Shown one piece after another: positions 10,503 to 18,067 of a DNA stretch of 33,273 nucleotides. The DNA lies in assembly GCA_903882645.1 (NCBI GenBank), contig CAIRXZ010000279.1:1-33273 (forward strand), read 5' to 3'. The DNA is from an uncultured Acidobacteriia bacterium (lineage in GTDB: Bacteria > Acidobacteriota > Terriglobia > Bryobacterales > Bryobacteraceae). Position numbers and translations under genes: made by a program. The notes beneath the pieces were generated by a model. The model ran no database searches and was not told the origin of the DNA. It saw only the letters and a list, made by a program, of their open reading frames with translations. Position 1 is the first letter of the stretch; each line of letters starts with the position of its first letter.

Positions 10503-11099
10503 ATGGAACAACAAATCATCGCGTGGATCGCGCAGTACGGGTACTTTGCGATCTTCCTGCTGCTCGTCTTCGGAGTCGTGGGACTGCCCGTGCCCGACGA
10601 GACGCTGCTCACCTTCACCGGGTACCTGGTGTTCCGAGGACATCTCTCCCTGCCCCTGGCGTTCGCGGCGGCGCTGGCGGGCAGCCTCTGCGGCATCACC
10701 ATCAGCTTTACCCTGGGGCGGACATTCGGGCTGGCTCTGATCCACCGCTACGGCAAGTACTTGCGCATCCGCGAGGAGCACATCGACAAGGCGCATGCCT
10801 GGTTCGCGCGCGCGGGCCATTGGAGCCTGACGTTCGGCTATTTCGTACCCGGAGTGCGCCACGTCACGGCCTACGCCGCGGGCATGAGCGAAGTGGAGCC
10901 GCGGCAGTTCGCCTTGTTCGCCTACAGCGGCGGCGTCGCCTGGGTCACGACGTTCCTCAGCCTCGGGTACTTTCTGGGCGACCGCTGGCAGTCGGTCCAA
11001 AAGAACATCGATCGCTACCTGCTCGCGGGATCGGCCGGCGTGGCTCTTCTGATCCTGACAGGTCTGGCGTGGCGGCGTTGGGGCCGGACGAGGCGGTGA
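10503..11099 (+). CDS. DedA-family membrane protein (VTT domain)
   Basis: DedA proteins are small inner-membrane proteins; some members flip undecaprenyl phosphate or phosphatidylethanolamine. The 198-residue product shows the typical order: an N-terminal re-entrant/hydrophobic segment (AIFLLLVFGVVGLPVPDETLL), the helical segment with GSLCGITISFTLGR, an amphipathic part (KAHAWFARAGHWSLTFGYFVPGVRH) containing the conserved F-x-R/P-G-x-R type motif, then two C-terminal membrane helices. ATG 10503 lies 32 nt after glgC, so they may be cotranscribed, though no functional link is obvious. The substrate cannot be assigned. Confidence 0.9.
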   Translation: MEQQIIAWIAQYGYFAIFLLLVFGVVGLPVPDETLLTFTGYLVFRGHLSLPLAFAAALAGSLCGITISFTLGRTFGLALIHRYGKYLRIREEHIDKAHAWFARAGHWSLTFGYFVPGVRHVTAYAAGMSEVEPRQFALFAYSGGVAWVTTFLSLGYFLGDRWQSVQKNIDRYLLAGSAGVALLILTGLAWRRWGRTRR

Positions 11100-11257
11100 T
11101 CGGCGGAGCTTGATTCGCGGCATGGGGGTGGCGTTGGCGACCGAATTCACCGCTCTCTTACGTTCGCGGCCCGGCTTGACGGCCGCGGTGAAAGGCCGGA
11201 GAATGGTGGCTGCCACCGGTTAAGATGGAATGGGTGGGAACGAAAGGACGGTAACTC

Positions 11258-11626
11258 TTGAGAATGCGCAGAATGCTCTTTTTGCTGGCGGTATTGGCCG
11301 CGGTGGCTTTCGCGGCGGACGTGGACGTGACTGGCAATTGGAAAGCCAGCGTGGAGACTCCCAACGGATCGATGGATCTCACGTATGTTTTGAAGTCCAC
11401 CGGGAACGTTGTAACGGGGACGATTCAGTCCCAGATGGGCGAGATGAAGATCGACGAAGGCAAGATCGATGGCGACAAGATTTCGTTCTCCGCCACGATC
11501 GAGAACATTGGCAAGATCAGTTACTCCGGGACAGTGAAGGGCGACGAGATGACGTTGAACTTCACCTTCGGAGGCGGAGGCGACATGCCCCCGATGCCCG
11601 CAATCGTCGCCAAGCGGGTCAAGTAG
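11258..11626 (+). CDS. Small secreted beta-rich protein, unknown function
   Basis: The product is about 122 residues with a clear signal peptide (MLFLLAVLAAVAFAA) and a mature domain of alternating strands: VTGNWKASVETPNGSMDL, GNVVTGTIQSQMGEMKIDEG, ISFSATIENIGKISYSGTVKGDEM. It ends with a Gly/Pro-rich tail. The pattern is lipocalin-like and recalls small secreted proteins I associate with acidobacteria; I cannot name a function. Start choice: TTG 11258 has AGGA 9 nt upstream, whereas ATG 11264 and ATG 11270 are 15 and 21 nt from it. All three leave the signal peptide intact, and ATG 11264 is a reasonable alternative. The 158 bp upstream hold a GGTGGC/GCCACC palindrome and a TAAGAT hexamer near 11220 but no convincing -35. 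Confidence 0.75.
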   Translation: MRMRRMLFLLAVLAAVAFAADVDVTGNWKASVETPNGSMDLTYVLKSTGNVVTGTIQSQMGEMKIDEGKIDGDKISFSATIENIGKISYSGTVKGDEMTLNFTFGGGGDMPPMPAIVAKRVK

Positions 11627-11646
11627 CCTCTGTGTTTATTTGCGAG

Positions 11647-11680
11647 CGGGCAGGCCGCGAAAAGCGATGGCCCGCCCCAC
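11647..11680 (+). repeat. GC-rich palindrome ending GCCCCAC upstream of ppk2
   Basis: Imperfect palindrome with arms GGGCAGGCC and GGCCCGCCC around an AT-richer centre. It ends in GCCCCAC at 11674-11680, 13 nt before the ppk2 start. It belongs to the leader-palindrome set seen also at 13281, 14877, 17084 and 32311. Confidence 0.55.
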
Positions 11681-11693
11681 CGGAATAAGCCCC

Positions 11694-12503
11694 ATGAATA
11701 AACTCGAACGCGCTCTCCGCGTGCCTCCCGGGTCCAGGATCAAGCTGGCCAATATCGATCCCGCCAACACGCACGGAGTTCTGAAAGCCGAAGCCGCGGA
11801 GAGGCTGACAAAAAACCTCGAGCGGCTCTCGGAGCTGCAATACCGGCTCTACGCGGAATCCCGGCGGGCCCTGCTCGTGGTGCTGCAGGGCATTGACGCC
11901 GGCGGCAAGGATGGAACCGTCCGCCACGTCATGAGCGGCCTGAACCCGCAAGGCGTGAGCGTCACCTCTTTCAAGGTCCCCGAGGGCGCGGAGAAGCGCC
12001 ACGACTACCTCTGGCGCGTACACCAGGCGGTCCCGGAATGGGGACAAATCGGCATTTTCAACCGCTCCCATTACGAAGACGTGCTGGTGGTCCGCGTACA
12101 CAATCTCGTACCCAAAGCCGTCTGGTCGAAGCGATACCGCCAGATCAACGATTTTGAGCGCATGCTCAGCGAGAACGGCGTGGTCATCCTCAAGTTCCTG
12201 CTTTACATTTCCAAAGAGGAGCAGGCCGAGCGCTTCCGCCTTCGCCTGGAAGACAAAACCAGGACCTGGAAGTTCTCGCCCGCCGACCCGAAGGAACGCG
12301 TGTACTGGGACCAGTACATCGAAGCGTACGAAGAGGCCCTGCGCAAGTGCGCGACGAGGTGGGCGCCGTGGTACGTCATTCCCGCGAACAAGAAATGGTT
12401 CCGGAACCTGGCGGTTTCACAAGTGATCGTGGACGCCTTGGAGCGCATGAATCTGAAGTACCCCAAGCCGGCGGCGGAGCTCTCGGCCGTCAAGATTAAG
12501 TAA
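11694..12503 (+). CDS. ppk2: Polyphosphate kinase 2 family (PPK2)
   Basis: PPK2 enzymes transfer phosphate between inorganic polyphosphate and nucleotides. The 269-residue product has the Walker A-like GIDAGGKDGT at 66-75, VPEGAEKRHDYLWRVH, the Walker B-like region IFNRSHYEDVLVVRV, the KFLLYISKEEQAERF helix and the C-terminal APWYVIPANKKWFRN motif. Length and N-terminal helix agree with one-domain PPK2 proteins that use AMP and/or ADP (class III-like), but the class is inferred from appearance. ATG 11694 is favoured because homologues of this type start shortly before PPGSRIKL; an in-frame ATG at 11667 would add nine residues from repeat DNA. The Shine-Dalgarno is weak. Confidence 0.92.
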   Translation: MNKLERALRVPPGSRIKLANIDPANTHGVLKAEAAERLTKNLERLSELQYRLYAESRRALLVVLQGIDAGGKDGTVRHVMSGLNPQGVSVTSFKVPEGAEKRHDYLWRVHQAVPEWGQIGIFNRSHYEDVLVVRVHNLVPKAVWSKRYRQINDFERMLSENGVVILKFLLYISKEEQAERFRLRLEDKTRTWKFSPADPKERVYWDQYIEAYEEALRKCATRWAPWYVIPANKKWFRNLAVSQVIVDALERMNLKYPKPAAELSAVKIK

Positions 12504-12524
12504 CGCGGCACGCGCAACCGGCCG

Positions 12525-12533
12525 TGCTAAAAT
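12525..12533 (+). promoter_or_regulatory. Candidate extended -10 promoter for dciA-gatC
   Basis: TGC-TAAAAT forms an extended -10 element 15 nt before the dciA ATG, within the 45-bp gap after ppk2. No good -35 is seen, as is common with extended -10 promoters. Confidence 0.4.
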
Positions 12534-12548
12534 GAAGCTCCAAAACCA

Positions 12549-12950
12549 ATGGAGATCGCCAGCAGGGTCATTCGCGGCATGAGACTGGCCGGCGAGCCCG
12601 TCACCGACGAACAGCTTGCTTGCGCCGCATGGCCGCAATCGGTCGGCAAGAAGGTCGCCGGGCACACCCGCGCCGCGCGCATGGTTCGCACGCGCCTGGT
12701 GATCGAGGTGGAGGATCGTATCTGGCAGCGGCAGTTGTTCACGCTGTCCACCCAGATTCTGGGCCGGCTGGAGAAGAACCTCGGCCGCGGCGTGGTGGAA
12801 GACCTGGAATTCCGCATCGTTCCGGGACGGCGCGAACCGGGGCGCGCGGCGGCGTCGGTTCCGGCGCTGGCTCCCGACGAAGCGGCGGGAATCGCCGACC
12901 CGGTCTTGCGCTCGATTTATAGGGCATCCCGAAAAAGGGCTCAGGCGTGA
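12549..12950 (+). CDS. dciA: DciA-family helicase loader (DUF721)
   Basis: DciA loads or manages the replicative helicase DnaB in bacteria lacking DnaC/DnaI. The 133-residue product has the DUF721 core: WPQSVGKKVAGHTRAARMVRTRLVIEVEDRIWQRQLFTLSTQILGRL (shown across 12615-12770), where the conserved W-x(5-6)-G, H-T and V-x-s-x-x-W-a-x-x-L pattern is recognisable. A low-complexity Ala/Pro/Arg tail follows. It lies 45 nt after ppk2, and its stop overlaps the gatC GTG by 4 nt, so the two are translationally coupled. Confidence is high for the family and moderate for the function. Confidence 0.85.
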   Translation: MEIASRVIRGMRLAGEPVTDEQLACAAWPQSVGKKVAGHTRAARMVRTRLVIEVEDRIWQRQLFTLSTQILGRLEKNLGRGVVEDLEFRIVPGRREPGRAAASVPALAPDEAAGIADPVLRSIYRASRKRAQA

Positions 12951-13240
12951 GAATCACCGAAAAGGAAGTCCGCTACGTGGCCGGCCTGGCCAACCTGAAG
13001 CTCGACGACGCCGAGGTGGCGCGCTTCCGCGCGGACCTGGACGGCATTCTCGAGCACATGGACAAGCTCAACGAAATCGACACGGCCGGCGTGGAACCCA
13101 TGGCTCAGGTGCTCTTCGGGCAGGCTGCCGGTCTGCGCGAGGACATTCCCGAGCAGCCGCTGGGAAACGAAGCCGCCCTGGCCAACGCCCCGCGGCGCGG
13201 GCCGGGATATTTCAAGGTTCCGAAAGTCGTCGAACGGTAA
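12947..13240 (+). CDS. gatC: Aspartyl/glutamyl-tRNA amidotransferase subunit C
   Basis: GatC is the small chaperone-like subunit that wraps GatA in the GatCAB complex, which converts Glu-tRNA(Gln) or Asp-tRNA(Asn) to the amide. The 97-residue product has the family layout: ITEKEVRYVAGLANLKL, a helical hairpin with LDGILEHMDKLNEID, the TAGVEPMA turn, LREDIPEQPL, and the C-terminal GPGYFKVPKVVER that contacts GatA. GTG 12947 overlaps the dciA stop (GTGA). gatA follows after 69 bp containing a palindromic repeat. Confidence 0.93.
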   Translation: MRITEKEVRYVAGLANLKLDDAEVARFRADLDGILEHMDKLNEIDTAGVEPMAQVLFGQAAGLREDIPEQPLGNEAALANAPRRGPGYFKVPKVVER

Positions 13241-13280
13241 GCGGCTTGCCGCCCGGAGCAGCATGGCCGCAACCAAGACA

Positions 13281-13308
13281 AGAAGGCGGACCGGGAGGTC
13301 CGCCCCAC
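13281..13308 (+). repeat. Palindrome GGCGGACC..GGTCCGCC ending GCCCCAC, directly before gatA
   Basis: GGCGGACC and GGTCCGCC form an 8-bp stem around GGGA. The GGGAGG inside it (13293-13298) is also the only Shine-Dalgarno-like sequence for gatA. The GCCCCAC tail (13302-13308) is 1 nt from the ATG. It is nearly identical over 28 nt to 32312-32339. Confidence 0.8.
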
Positions 13309-13309
13309 C

Positions 13310-14749
13310 ATGGACATCGCTTCTCTGAGCATCGATAGCATCCGCGAGGGTCTGCTCTCGCGCCGATTCAGCGCGGCCGAGCTGGCCGCCGACGCCCTCC
13401 GTTTCGCCGAAGCCGCGAATCCGGAGACCGGCGCCTACCTGCGTTTCTCGCCCGAGCGCGCGCTGGCCTCCGCGCGGCGCGTGGACGAGCGGATCGCGCG
13501 CGGCGAAGATCCCGGCCCGCTGGCCGGCGTGCCCGTGGCGGTGAAGGACGTGATCCTCACCAAGGGCGTCACCACCACGTGCGGCTCGAAACTGCTGGCC
13601 GGCTACGTTCCTCCTTACGATGCCACGGCCGTGGTCCGAATGGAGGAGGCCGGCGGCGTGATCCTCGGCAAGACCAATTGCGACGAGTTCGCCATGGGGT
13701 CCTCGACCGAGAATTCGGCTTTTGGCCCGGTGCGCAACCCGGTGGCGCTCGACCGCGTCCCTGGCGGTTCCAGCGGAGGTTCGGCCGCCGCGGTAGCCCA
13801 GGGAACGGCGGTTGTCGCGCTCGGCTCCGACACGGGCGGTTCCATTCGCCAGCCGGCTTCCTTTTGCGGCGTGGTGGGAGTGACGCCCACCTATGGCCGG
13901 GTCTCGCGGTTCGGCCTCACCGCCTTCGCCAGCTCGCTCGACCACATCGGCCCGTTCGCCCGGAACGTGAAGGACGCCGCGACGCTCCTGCGGGCGATCG
14001 CGGGCCGGGACGTCCGCGACTCCACCTCGGCGGGGGTCCCGGTCCCCGATTATGCGGCGCTCCCCGGCGGCGGCGTAAAAGGCCTGAAGCTTGGACTGCC
14101 CCGCGAGTATCTAAAAGACTTGAAGAGCGAAACGGGCGCACTGATCTCGGGCGGCGTGGACGCGTTCCAGCGGCTTGGCTGCGAGGTCCGCGAGATCAGT
14201 CTGCCTTCGACCGATTACGCCATCGCGTGCTACTACATTATTGCGACGGCCGAAGCCAGCTCGAACCTGGCCCGCTTCGATGGCGTGCGGTATACCAGTC
14301 GCTCGGCGAGTTCCGAAACCCTGGCGGATATGTATCGCAACAGCCGCGGCGAGGGCTTCGGCGCCGAATGCAAGCGCCGGATCATGCTGGGAACCTATGT
14401 CCTGAGCGCGGGATACTACGATGCGTACTATCTGAAGGCTCAGAAGGCGCGCGCGCTGATCGCGGGCGATTTCGCCAGGGCGTTCGAGGAAGTGGACGCC
14501 ATTGTGGCGCCCGTCTCGCCCTTTCCGGCTTTCAAACTGGGCGAGAAGGTGGACGACCCGCTGGCCATGTACCTGTCCGATATTTATACGATCACCGGCA
14601 GTTTGGCGGGCATTCCGTGCATGAGCGTCCCATGCGGGAAGACCGCCGGGGGGCTGCCGGTAGGGATGCAGATCCTAGCCACGCATTTTGGCGAGCCCGT
14701 CATGTTCCGGGTAGCCAGCGCGTTCGAGCAAGCCGGCGGAGTGAATTAG
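13310..14749 (+). CDS. gatA: Aspartyl/glutamyl-tRNA amidotransferase subunit A
   Basis: GatA is the glutaminase subunit of GatCAB and releases ammonia from glutamine for tRNA amidation. The 479-residue product shows the amidase-signature triad Lys79 (VPVAVKD), cis-Ser154 ([11 protein letters not shown]) and nucleophile Ser178 ([10 protein letters not shown]), with the usual GatA region [30 protein letters not shown] (across 13615-13705). It has the normal length. ATG 13310 matches the family N-terminus, and its ribosome binding site appears to be donated by the palindromic repeat just upstream. gatC is 69 bp upstream; gatB is not in the window. Confidence 0.95.
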   Translation: MDIASLSIDSIREGLLSRRFSAAELAADALRFAEAANPETGAYLRFSPERALASARRVDERIARGEDPGPLAGVPVAVKDVILTKGVTTTCGSKLLAGYVPPYDATAVVRMEEAGGVILGKTNCDEFAMGSSTENSAFGPVRNPVALDRVPGGSSGGSAAAVAQGTAVVALGSDTGGSIRQPASFCGVVGVTPTYGRVSRFGLTAFASSLDHIGPFARNVKDAATLLRAIAGRDVRDSTSAGVPVPDYAALPGGGVKGLKLGLPREYLKDLKSETGALISGGVDAFQRLGCEVREISLPSTDYAIACYYIIATAEASSNLARFDGVRYTSRSASSETLADMYRNSRGEGFGAECKRRIMLGTYVLSAGYYDAYYLKAQKARALIAGDFARAFEEVDAIVAPVSPFPAFKLGEKVDDPLAMYLSDIYTITGSLAGIPCMSVPCGKTAGGLPVGMQILATHFGEPVMFRVASAFEQAGGVN

Positions 14750-14782
14750 AAACCGGCACGGAATACAAAACGAGAAGACAGA

Positions 14783-14803
14783 AGTCAGGAGTCAGGAGTC
14801 AGA
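14783..14803. repeat. Three tandem AGTCAGG heptamers
   Basis: Three head-to-tail copies of a 7-bp unit (AGTCAGG, AGTCAGG, AGTCAGA) lie in the 182-bp gap between gatA and sodA. The rest of the gap holds no gene apart from a second palindrome at 14877. Confidence 0.7.
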
Positions 14804-14876
14804 AGCAAACCTGCGCCGATGCAGAAAAAGGGGGCGCGAGGATTTCGGACCTCCGCTGGCGGACGTCTCGACGAAC

Positions 14877-14901
14877 GGGCCGGCCGGGAGGCCCGCCCCA
14901 C
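14877..14901 (+). repeat. Palindrome GGGCCGGCC..GGCCCGCC ending GCCCCAC upstream of sodA
   Basis: GGGCC and GGCCC arms around GGCCGGGA form a compact palindrome ending in GCCCCAC (14895-14901). The tail ends 30 nt before the sodA start. It has the same orientation as the copies before gatA and the aldo/keto reductase. Confidence 0.7.
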
Positions 14902-14931
14902 AGCACTCATCAAGAGGATAAGGAGAAGAAT

Positions 14932-15543
14932 ATGCCTTTCACGTTACCGCCGCTTCCGTATGCGCCCGACGCGCTGGAACCTCACATCGACAAGGCGACC
15001 ATGGAGATCCACCACGGCAAGCACCACGCCGCTTACGTCAACAACCTGAACAAGACGCTCGAATCGGCCCCCGAGCTGGCCGGCAAATCCATCGAGGAAT
15101 TGCTGGCCCACAATTGCGCGGCCGTCCCGGAGAATATCCGCACCGCGGTGCGGAACAACGGCGGCGGCGTCGTCAACCATTCGATGTTCTGGAAGATCAT
15201 GGCCCCGGGCGCCGGTGGAGCGCCCATCGGCAACGTGGCCCAGGCCATCACCGCCACGTTTGGCGGCTTCGACGCGTTCAAGGAGAAGTTCAGTCAAGCC
15301 GCTCTTACGCGTTTCGGCTCCGGCTGGGCCTGGCTCGTCAAGTCCAGCAGAAAGTTGGATATCATCTCGACCGCCAACCAGGACAGCCCGCTGTCGGAAG
15401 GCAAGTGCCCGGTCATGCTATTGGACGTGTGGGAGCACGCCTACTACCTGAAGTATCAGAACCGCCGCCCGGACTACATCGCCGCGTGGTGGAACGTGGT
15501 GAACTGGCCGGAAGTCGAAGGACGCTTCAACTCCGCGAAGTAG
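14932..15543 (+). CDS. sodA: Superoxide dismutase, Mn-type (Fe/Mn family)
   Basis: It converts superoxide to hydrogen peroxide and oxygen, probably in the cytoplasm, as there is no signal peptide. The 203-residue product has the four metal ligands His27 (MEIHHGKHH), His83 (VVNHSMFW), Asp165 and His169 ([13 protein letters not shown]), plus FGSGWAWLV at 128-136. The TANQDSPL segment, with Gln150, is the pattern of Mn enzymes rather than the AxTP pattern of Fe enzymes, so Mn or cambialistic use is inferred. A strong Shine-Dalgarno AGGAG (14921-14925) sits 6 nt before the ATG. Confidence 0.95.
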   Translation: MPFTLPPLPYAPDALEPHIDKATMEIHHGKHHAAYVNNLNKTLESAPELAGKSIEELLAHNCAAVPENIRTAVRNNGGGVVNHSMFWKIMAPGAGGAPIGNVAQAITATFGGFDAFKEKFSQAALTRFGSGWAWLVKSSRKLDIISTANQDSPLSEGKCPVMLLDVWEHAYYLKYQNRRPDYIAAWWNVVNWPEVEGRFNSAK

Positions 15544-15553
15544 GCGCCCAGGA

Positions 15554-15575
15554 GGGGTCGGGCATGCCCGACCCC
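15554..15575. terminator. Perfect 22-bp palindrome after sodA, possible terminator
   Basis: GGGGTCGGGCA is followed immediately by its exact complement TGCCCGACCCC, 10 nt after the sodA stop. There is no T-run. It may act as a hairpin terminator or simply be another dispersed repeat; GGGGTCGGGC recurs after the aldo/keto reductase at about 33231. Confidence 0.5.
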
Positions 15576-15675
15576 TACGCGAGGTAGTTCTCCGACACGG
15601 CGACTACGGGGCCACGGGGAAGGCGCGACAGGCGCCGCCGATTCGGGGCCCGCAACCCCGATGAGTTGGACGCTC

Positions 15676-16008
15676 TCACCGGTCGCGCGCGTTGATCTGC
15701 ATTTCACGTCTGAGAACCTGGTTCATGTATGTCTGGTACTTCTTTCCTTGTCCTCGAAACCACGCGAGCACATCGGCGTCCACGCGAATGCTCACCAACT
15801 GCTTGATTGGCCGGTAGAAACGCCCGGTCTGGATGTCGGACATTCTAGGATTGCCTTCCGGCGCGTCGGAGAAGTCGATCTGCGAATCGGGGAAAGCCGC
15901 GAGCCGTTCGAGTTCTCGGCGCTGCTTGTCACTGATGGGCGTGGTAAAGAGCGCGCTCGCTGGGACTCGCCTTTCTTGCCGAGATAATGCGGATTTCTTC
16001 TTCACCAT
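15676..16008 (-). CDS. brnA: BrnA-family antitoxin
   Basis: BrnA neutralises BrnT and represses the operon through a C-terminal DNA-binding ribbon-helix-helix domain. The 110-residue product has ISDKQRRELERLAAFPDSQIDFSDAPE in its N-terminal half. The typical BrnA C-terminus follows: KQLVSIRVDADVLAWFRGQGKKY, then TYMNQVLRREM. The ATG at 16008 lies inside brnT (80-nt overlap) but is supported by GAGGA (complement at 16014-16018) 5 nt upstream. No later in-frame start keeps the N-terminal region. It is cotranscribed with brnT. Confidence 0.9.
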   Translation of the reverse strand: MVKKKSALSRQERRVPASALFTTPISDKQRRELERLAAFPDSQIDFSDAPEGNPRMSDIQTGRFYRPIKQLVSIRVDADVLAWFRGQGKKYQTYMNQVLRREMQINARDR

Positions 16009-16213
16009 GTGGTTCCTCGCTTGTGTGAACTACGAGCAGGATCGCGATGCCGCCGGCGCAGCCGATCGAGCGCCAGCGTTCCTCTTCGTCGACCACGCGA
16101 TCCCGGTACGAGACGACGTTGGGATCTTCGAAAACCCGCGCCGCCGTTTCAAACGAAACGCCATGTTTCCGGCGGTTGATGCGGTTCTTGTTCTCATCCC
16201 ACGCGAAAGTCAT
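15929..16213 (-). CDS. brnT: BrnT-family ribonuclease toxin
   Basis: BrnT is a RelE-fold RNase that blocks translation until BrnA binds it. The 94-residue product has the family pattern FAWDENKNRINRRKHGVSFETAARVFEDP (split across 16125-16210), the DRVVDEEERW segment, and the C-terminal EIRIISARKASPSERALYH. Its 3' end overlaps brnA by 80 nt, more than the few nucleotides usual for coupled genes. A palindrome and a TACAAT hexamer lie just upstream. It is a chromosomal type II toxin-antitoxin system between sodA and prmA. Confidence 0.9.
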   Translation of the reverse strand: MTFAWDENKNRINRRKHGVSFETAARVFEDPNVVSYRDRVVDEEERWRSIGCAGGIAILLVVHTSEEPHGEEEIRIISARKASPSERALYHAHQ

Positions 16214-16226
16214 GTGTATCTACAGA

Positions 16227-16249
16227 ATTGTAGCACGCTGGGGCTACAA
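16227..16249 (-). promoter_or_regulatory. brnTA promoter -10 with overlapping operator-like palindrome
   Basis: TTGTAGC (16228-16234) and GCTACAA (16243-16249) form a perfect 7-bp inverted repeat with an 8-nt spacer, beginning 14 bp upstream of the brnT start. On the - strand, TACAAT (16227-16232) overlaps the near arm and is a fair -10. The placement is what one expects for a BrnA autoregulatory operator. Binding is inferred. Confidence 0.55.
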
Positions 16250-16270
16250 CGGTGGACGCGCGCATTGGGC

Positions 16271-17035
16271 TCAGAACACCATCAGCGCCCAGTCTCTCTT
16301 TTCGCGCACTTCGCGCGGCGTCGGCATTGCCTTTCGCACCATGTCCGTTTCGCTCCGCTCGAATCCGCTGGCGATCAGGACGCCGCCCGCGCGGCGCGCG
16401 CGCAGCAAATCCGGCGCAAGCCGAATGACGGCCTCGGGTGAAATGTTCGCCAGCACCACATCCGCGCACCCGGACGCCACCGCATCGGCCGATCCCACGA
16501 ACCGGTTGGGGGCGCCGTCCGGCGAGCCGGCGATCTCCACCGCAACCCGGTCGGTATCGCAGGCGTAGACCTTCCCCGCCCCCAGCAAAACGGCGGCGCG
16601 CGCCAGAATTCCCGATCCCGTGCCCACATCGAGCACGCTCAGGCCCGGCCTCAGGTAGTCTTCGAGCACCTCCAGGCACAACTGCGTGGTTTCATGCACG
16701 CCCGTGCCAAACGCCAGCCCCGGATTCACGGCGATCCGCAATCGCCCGGCCGGCGCCGGATCGTCGCGCCACGCGGGCGCGAGGTAAAATCGGGCGCCCA
16801 CTTCCATCGGCTGCAAAAGATCGCGCGCCGCCCGCACCCAATCGCGCTCCTCTTCGACGCGCAGCCGCGAGCCGGGGTACATCTTCAGCAGTTCGCCGCG
16901 GCCGGCGCCGTCCTCGAAGAACGCGCGCACGCTGCGCGCATCCAACTCCACGATTCCAGCCGATCCGCGCTCCCACAGTTCGGCGACCAGAAAGTCCCGG
17001 TCTTCCGAGCCGCATTCGATTTCCAGAGAGAACAT
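16271..17035 (-). CDS. prmA: Ribosomal protein L11 methyltransferase
   Basis: PrmA trimethylates lysines of ribosomal protein L11 using S-adenosylmethionine. The 254-residue product carries the PrmA signature PGLAFGTGVHETT at 105-117, the SAM-binding DVGTGSGILARAA from 136, and VLANISPEAVIRLAPDL for the NI/P substrate motif near 195. The N-terminal substrate-recognition domain is a little short compared with E. coli PrmA (293 residues). It lies on the - strand upstream of brnT with a 57-bp gap, and is divergent from the DHDPS-family gene. Confidence 0.92.
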   Translation of the reverse strand: MFSLEIECGSEDRDFLVAELWERGSAGIVELDARSVRAFFEDGAGRGELLKMYPGSRLRVEEERDWVRAARDLLQPMEVGARFYLAPAWRDDPAPAGRLRIAVNPGLAFGTGVHETTQLCLEVLEDYLRPGLSVLDVGTGSGILARAAVLLGAGKVYACDTDRVAVEIAGSPDGAPNRFVGSADAVASGCADVVLANISPEAVIRLAPDLLRARRAGGVLIASGFERSETDMVRKAMPTPREVREKRDWALMVF

Positions 17036-17083
17036 TAGCCCTCGTTGTGGGTGCTAGTGGGATTCCGATTCACGGCCGATTGG

Positions 17084-17105
17084 CAGGCGAAAGCGCCTGC
17101 CCCAC
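17084..17105 (+). repeat. Palindrome CAGGCG..CGCCTG ending GCCCCAC upstream of DHDPS-family gene
   Basis: CAGGCG and CGCCTG flank an AAAG centre, ending in GCCCCAC (17099-17105), 32 nt before the ATG. The exact reverse complement of these 22 bases occurs at 4389-4410. Confidence 0.8.
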
Positions 17106-17137
17106 CACCCCCATCTTGTTATGGTGGTAACAGAAAG

Positions 17138-18022
17138 ATGAAACTACAAGGTATTTTCCCACCAATCGCCACTCCGTTCGATCACAACGGCGACATCTAC
17201 GCCGCCAAGGTGCGGCACAATGTCGAAAAATGGAACCGCACCGCGCTCAGCGGCTACGTCGTGCTGGGGTCCACCGGCGAAAGCGTCATGGTCACCACGG
17301 AAGAGAAGATCCAGTTGTGGGAGATGGTGGCGAAGTACGCCGCCCCCGAAAAGCTGCTGATCGCCGGAACCGGGGTGGAGAGCGTCCGCGAGACCGTGCA
17401 ACTCACCAACCGGGCAGCCGAAATCGGCTACAAGGCCGCGATGGTGCGCACGCCGCATTACTACAAGAACGCGTTCAGCCGGCCGGAAGCCCAGATGTTG
17501 TACTTTCGCGCCGTGGCCGACCAGGCGCGCATCCCGATCGTGATCTACAACTGGCCGCAGACCACCGGCATCGACATCCCGGCCGAGGCCGTCGCGGCCC
17601 TCTCCGAGCATCCCAACATCGCCGGCGTGAAGGAAAGCTCCGGCAGCCTGGAGAAGGTCATGCAGATGCTGCGTGAAACCAGGGCGGGCTTCAACGTGCT
17701 GGTCGGCTCGGCGCCCACGCTGTGGCCCTCCCTGCTGATGGGCGCGTGCGGCGGCATTCTGGCATACGCAAACGCCGCGCCTTATTCCTGCATCGCCATC
17801 TGGGAGGCGCATTTGAGGCGCGAGGAAGCCGCCGGCCTGGACTGGCAGAACCGCATCGCCCACCCCGCCCGCCTGGTGACGGTCAAGTACGGAATCCCCG
17901 GCCTCAAGTACGCGATGGACCTGAACGGATACTACGGCGGTCCGCCGCGCTTGCCTCTGACCCCGCCCACGGCGGAGGCGAAGAAGGAAATCGAGGAAGC
18001 GTTTCAGGATCTGAAGGGGTAG
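17138..18022 (+). CDS. Dihydrodipicolinate synthase/N-acetylneuraminate lyase-family protein
   Basis: This is a class I aldolase-type TIM barrel acting on a pyruvate-like donor through a Schiff base. The 294-residue product has the family TGE motif (GSTGES at 44-49), Tyr137 (PIVIYNWP) and the Schiff-base Lys165 (AGVKESSG). The substrate may be aspartate semialdehyde (DapA), a sugar acid, or 4-hydroxy-2-oxoglutarate. The residues visible do not decide, and no lysine genes are nearby, so a generic family call is safer. ATG 17138 gives the normal N-terminus MKLQGIFPPIATPF; upstream in-frame codons run through the palindrome at 17084. It is divergent from prmA. Confidence 0.88.
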   Translation: MKLQGIFPPIATPFDHNGDIYAAKVRHNVEKWNRTALSGYVVLGSTGESVMVTTEEKIQLWEMVAKYAAPEKLLIAGTGVESVRETVQLTNRAAEIGYKAAMVRTPHYYKNAFSRPEAQMLYFRAVADQARIPIVIYNWPQTTGIDIPAEAVAALSEHPNIAGVKESSGSLEKVMQMLRETRAGFNVLVGSAPTLWPSLLMGACGGILAYANAAPYSCIAIWEAHLRREEAAGLDWQNRIAHPARLVTVKYGIPGLKYAMDLNGYYGGPPRLPLTPPTAEAKKEIEEAFQDLKG

Positions 18023-18067
18023 CGTCTCTTAAACCCTGCCAGATCGTACGCATGATAAGAGAAGACA

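Noticed and set aside
17045-17137. Upstream in-frame extension of the DHDPS-family protein
   Set aside because: The added residues come from the palindromic repeat, and the family N-terminus starts at 17138.
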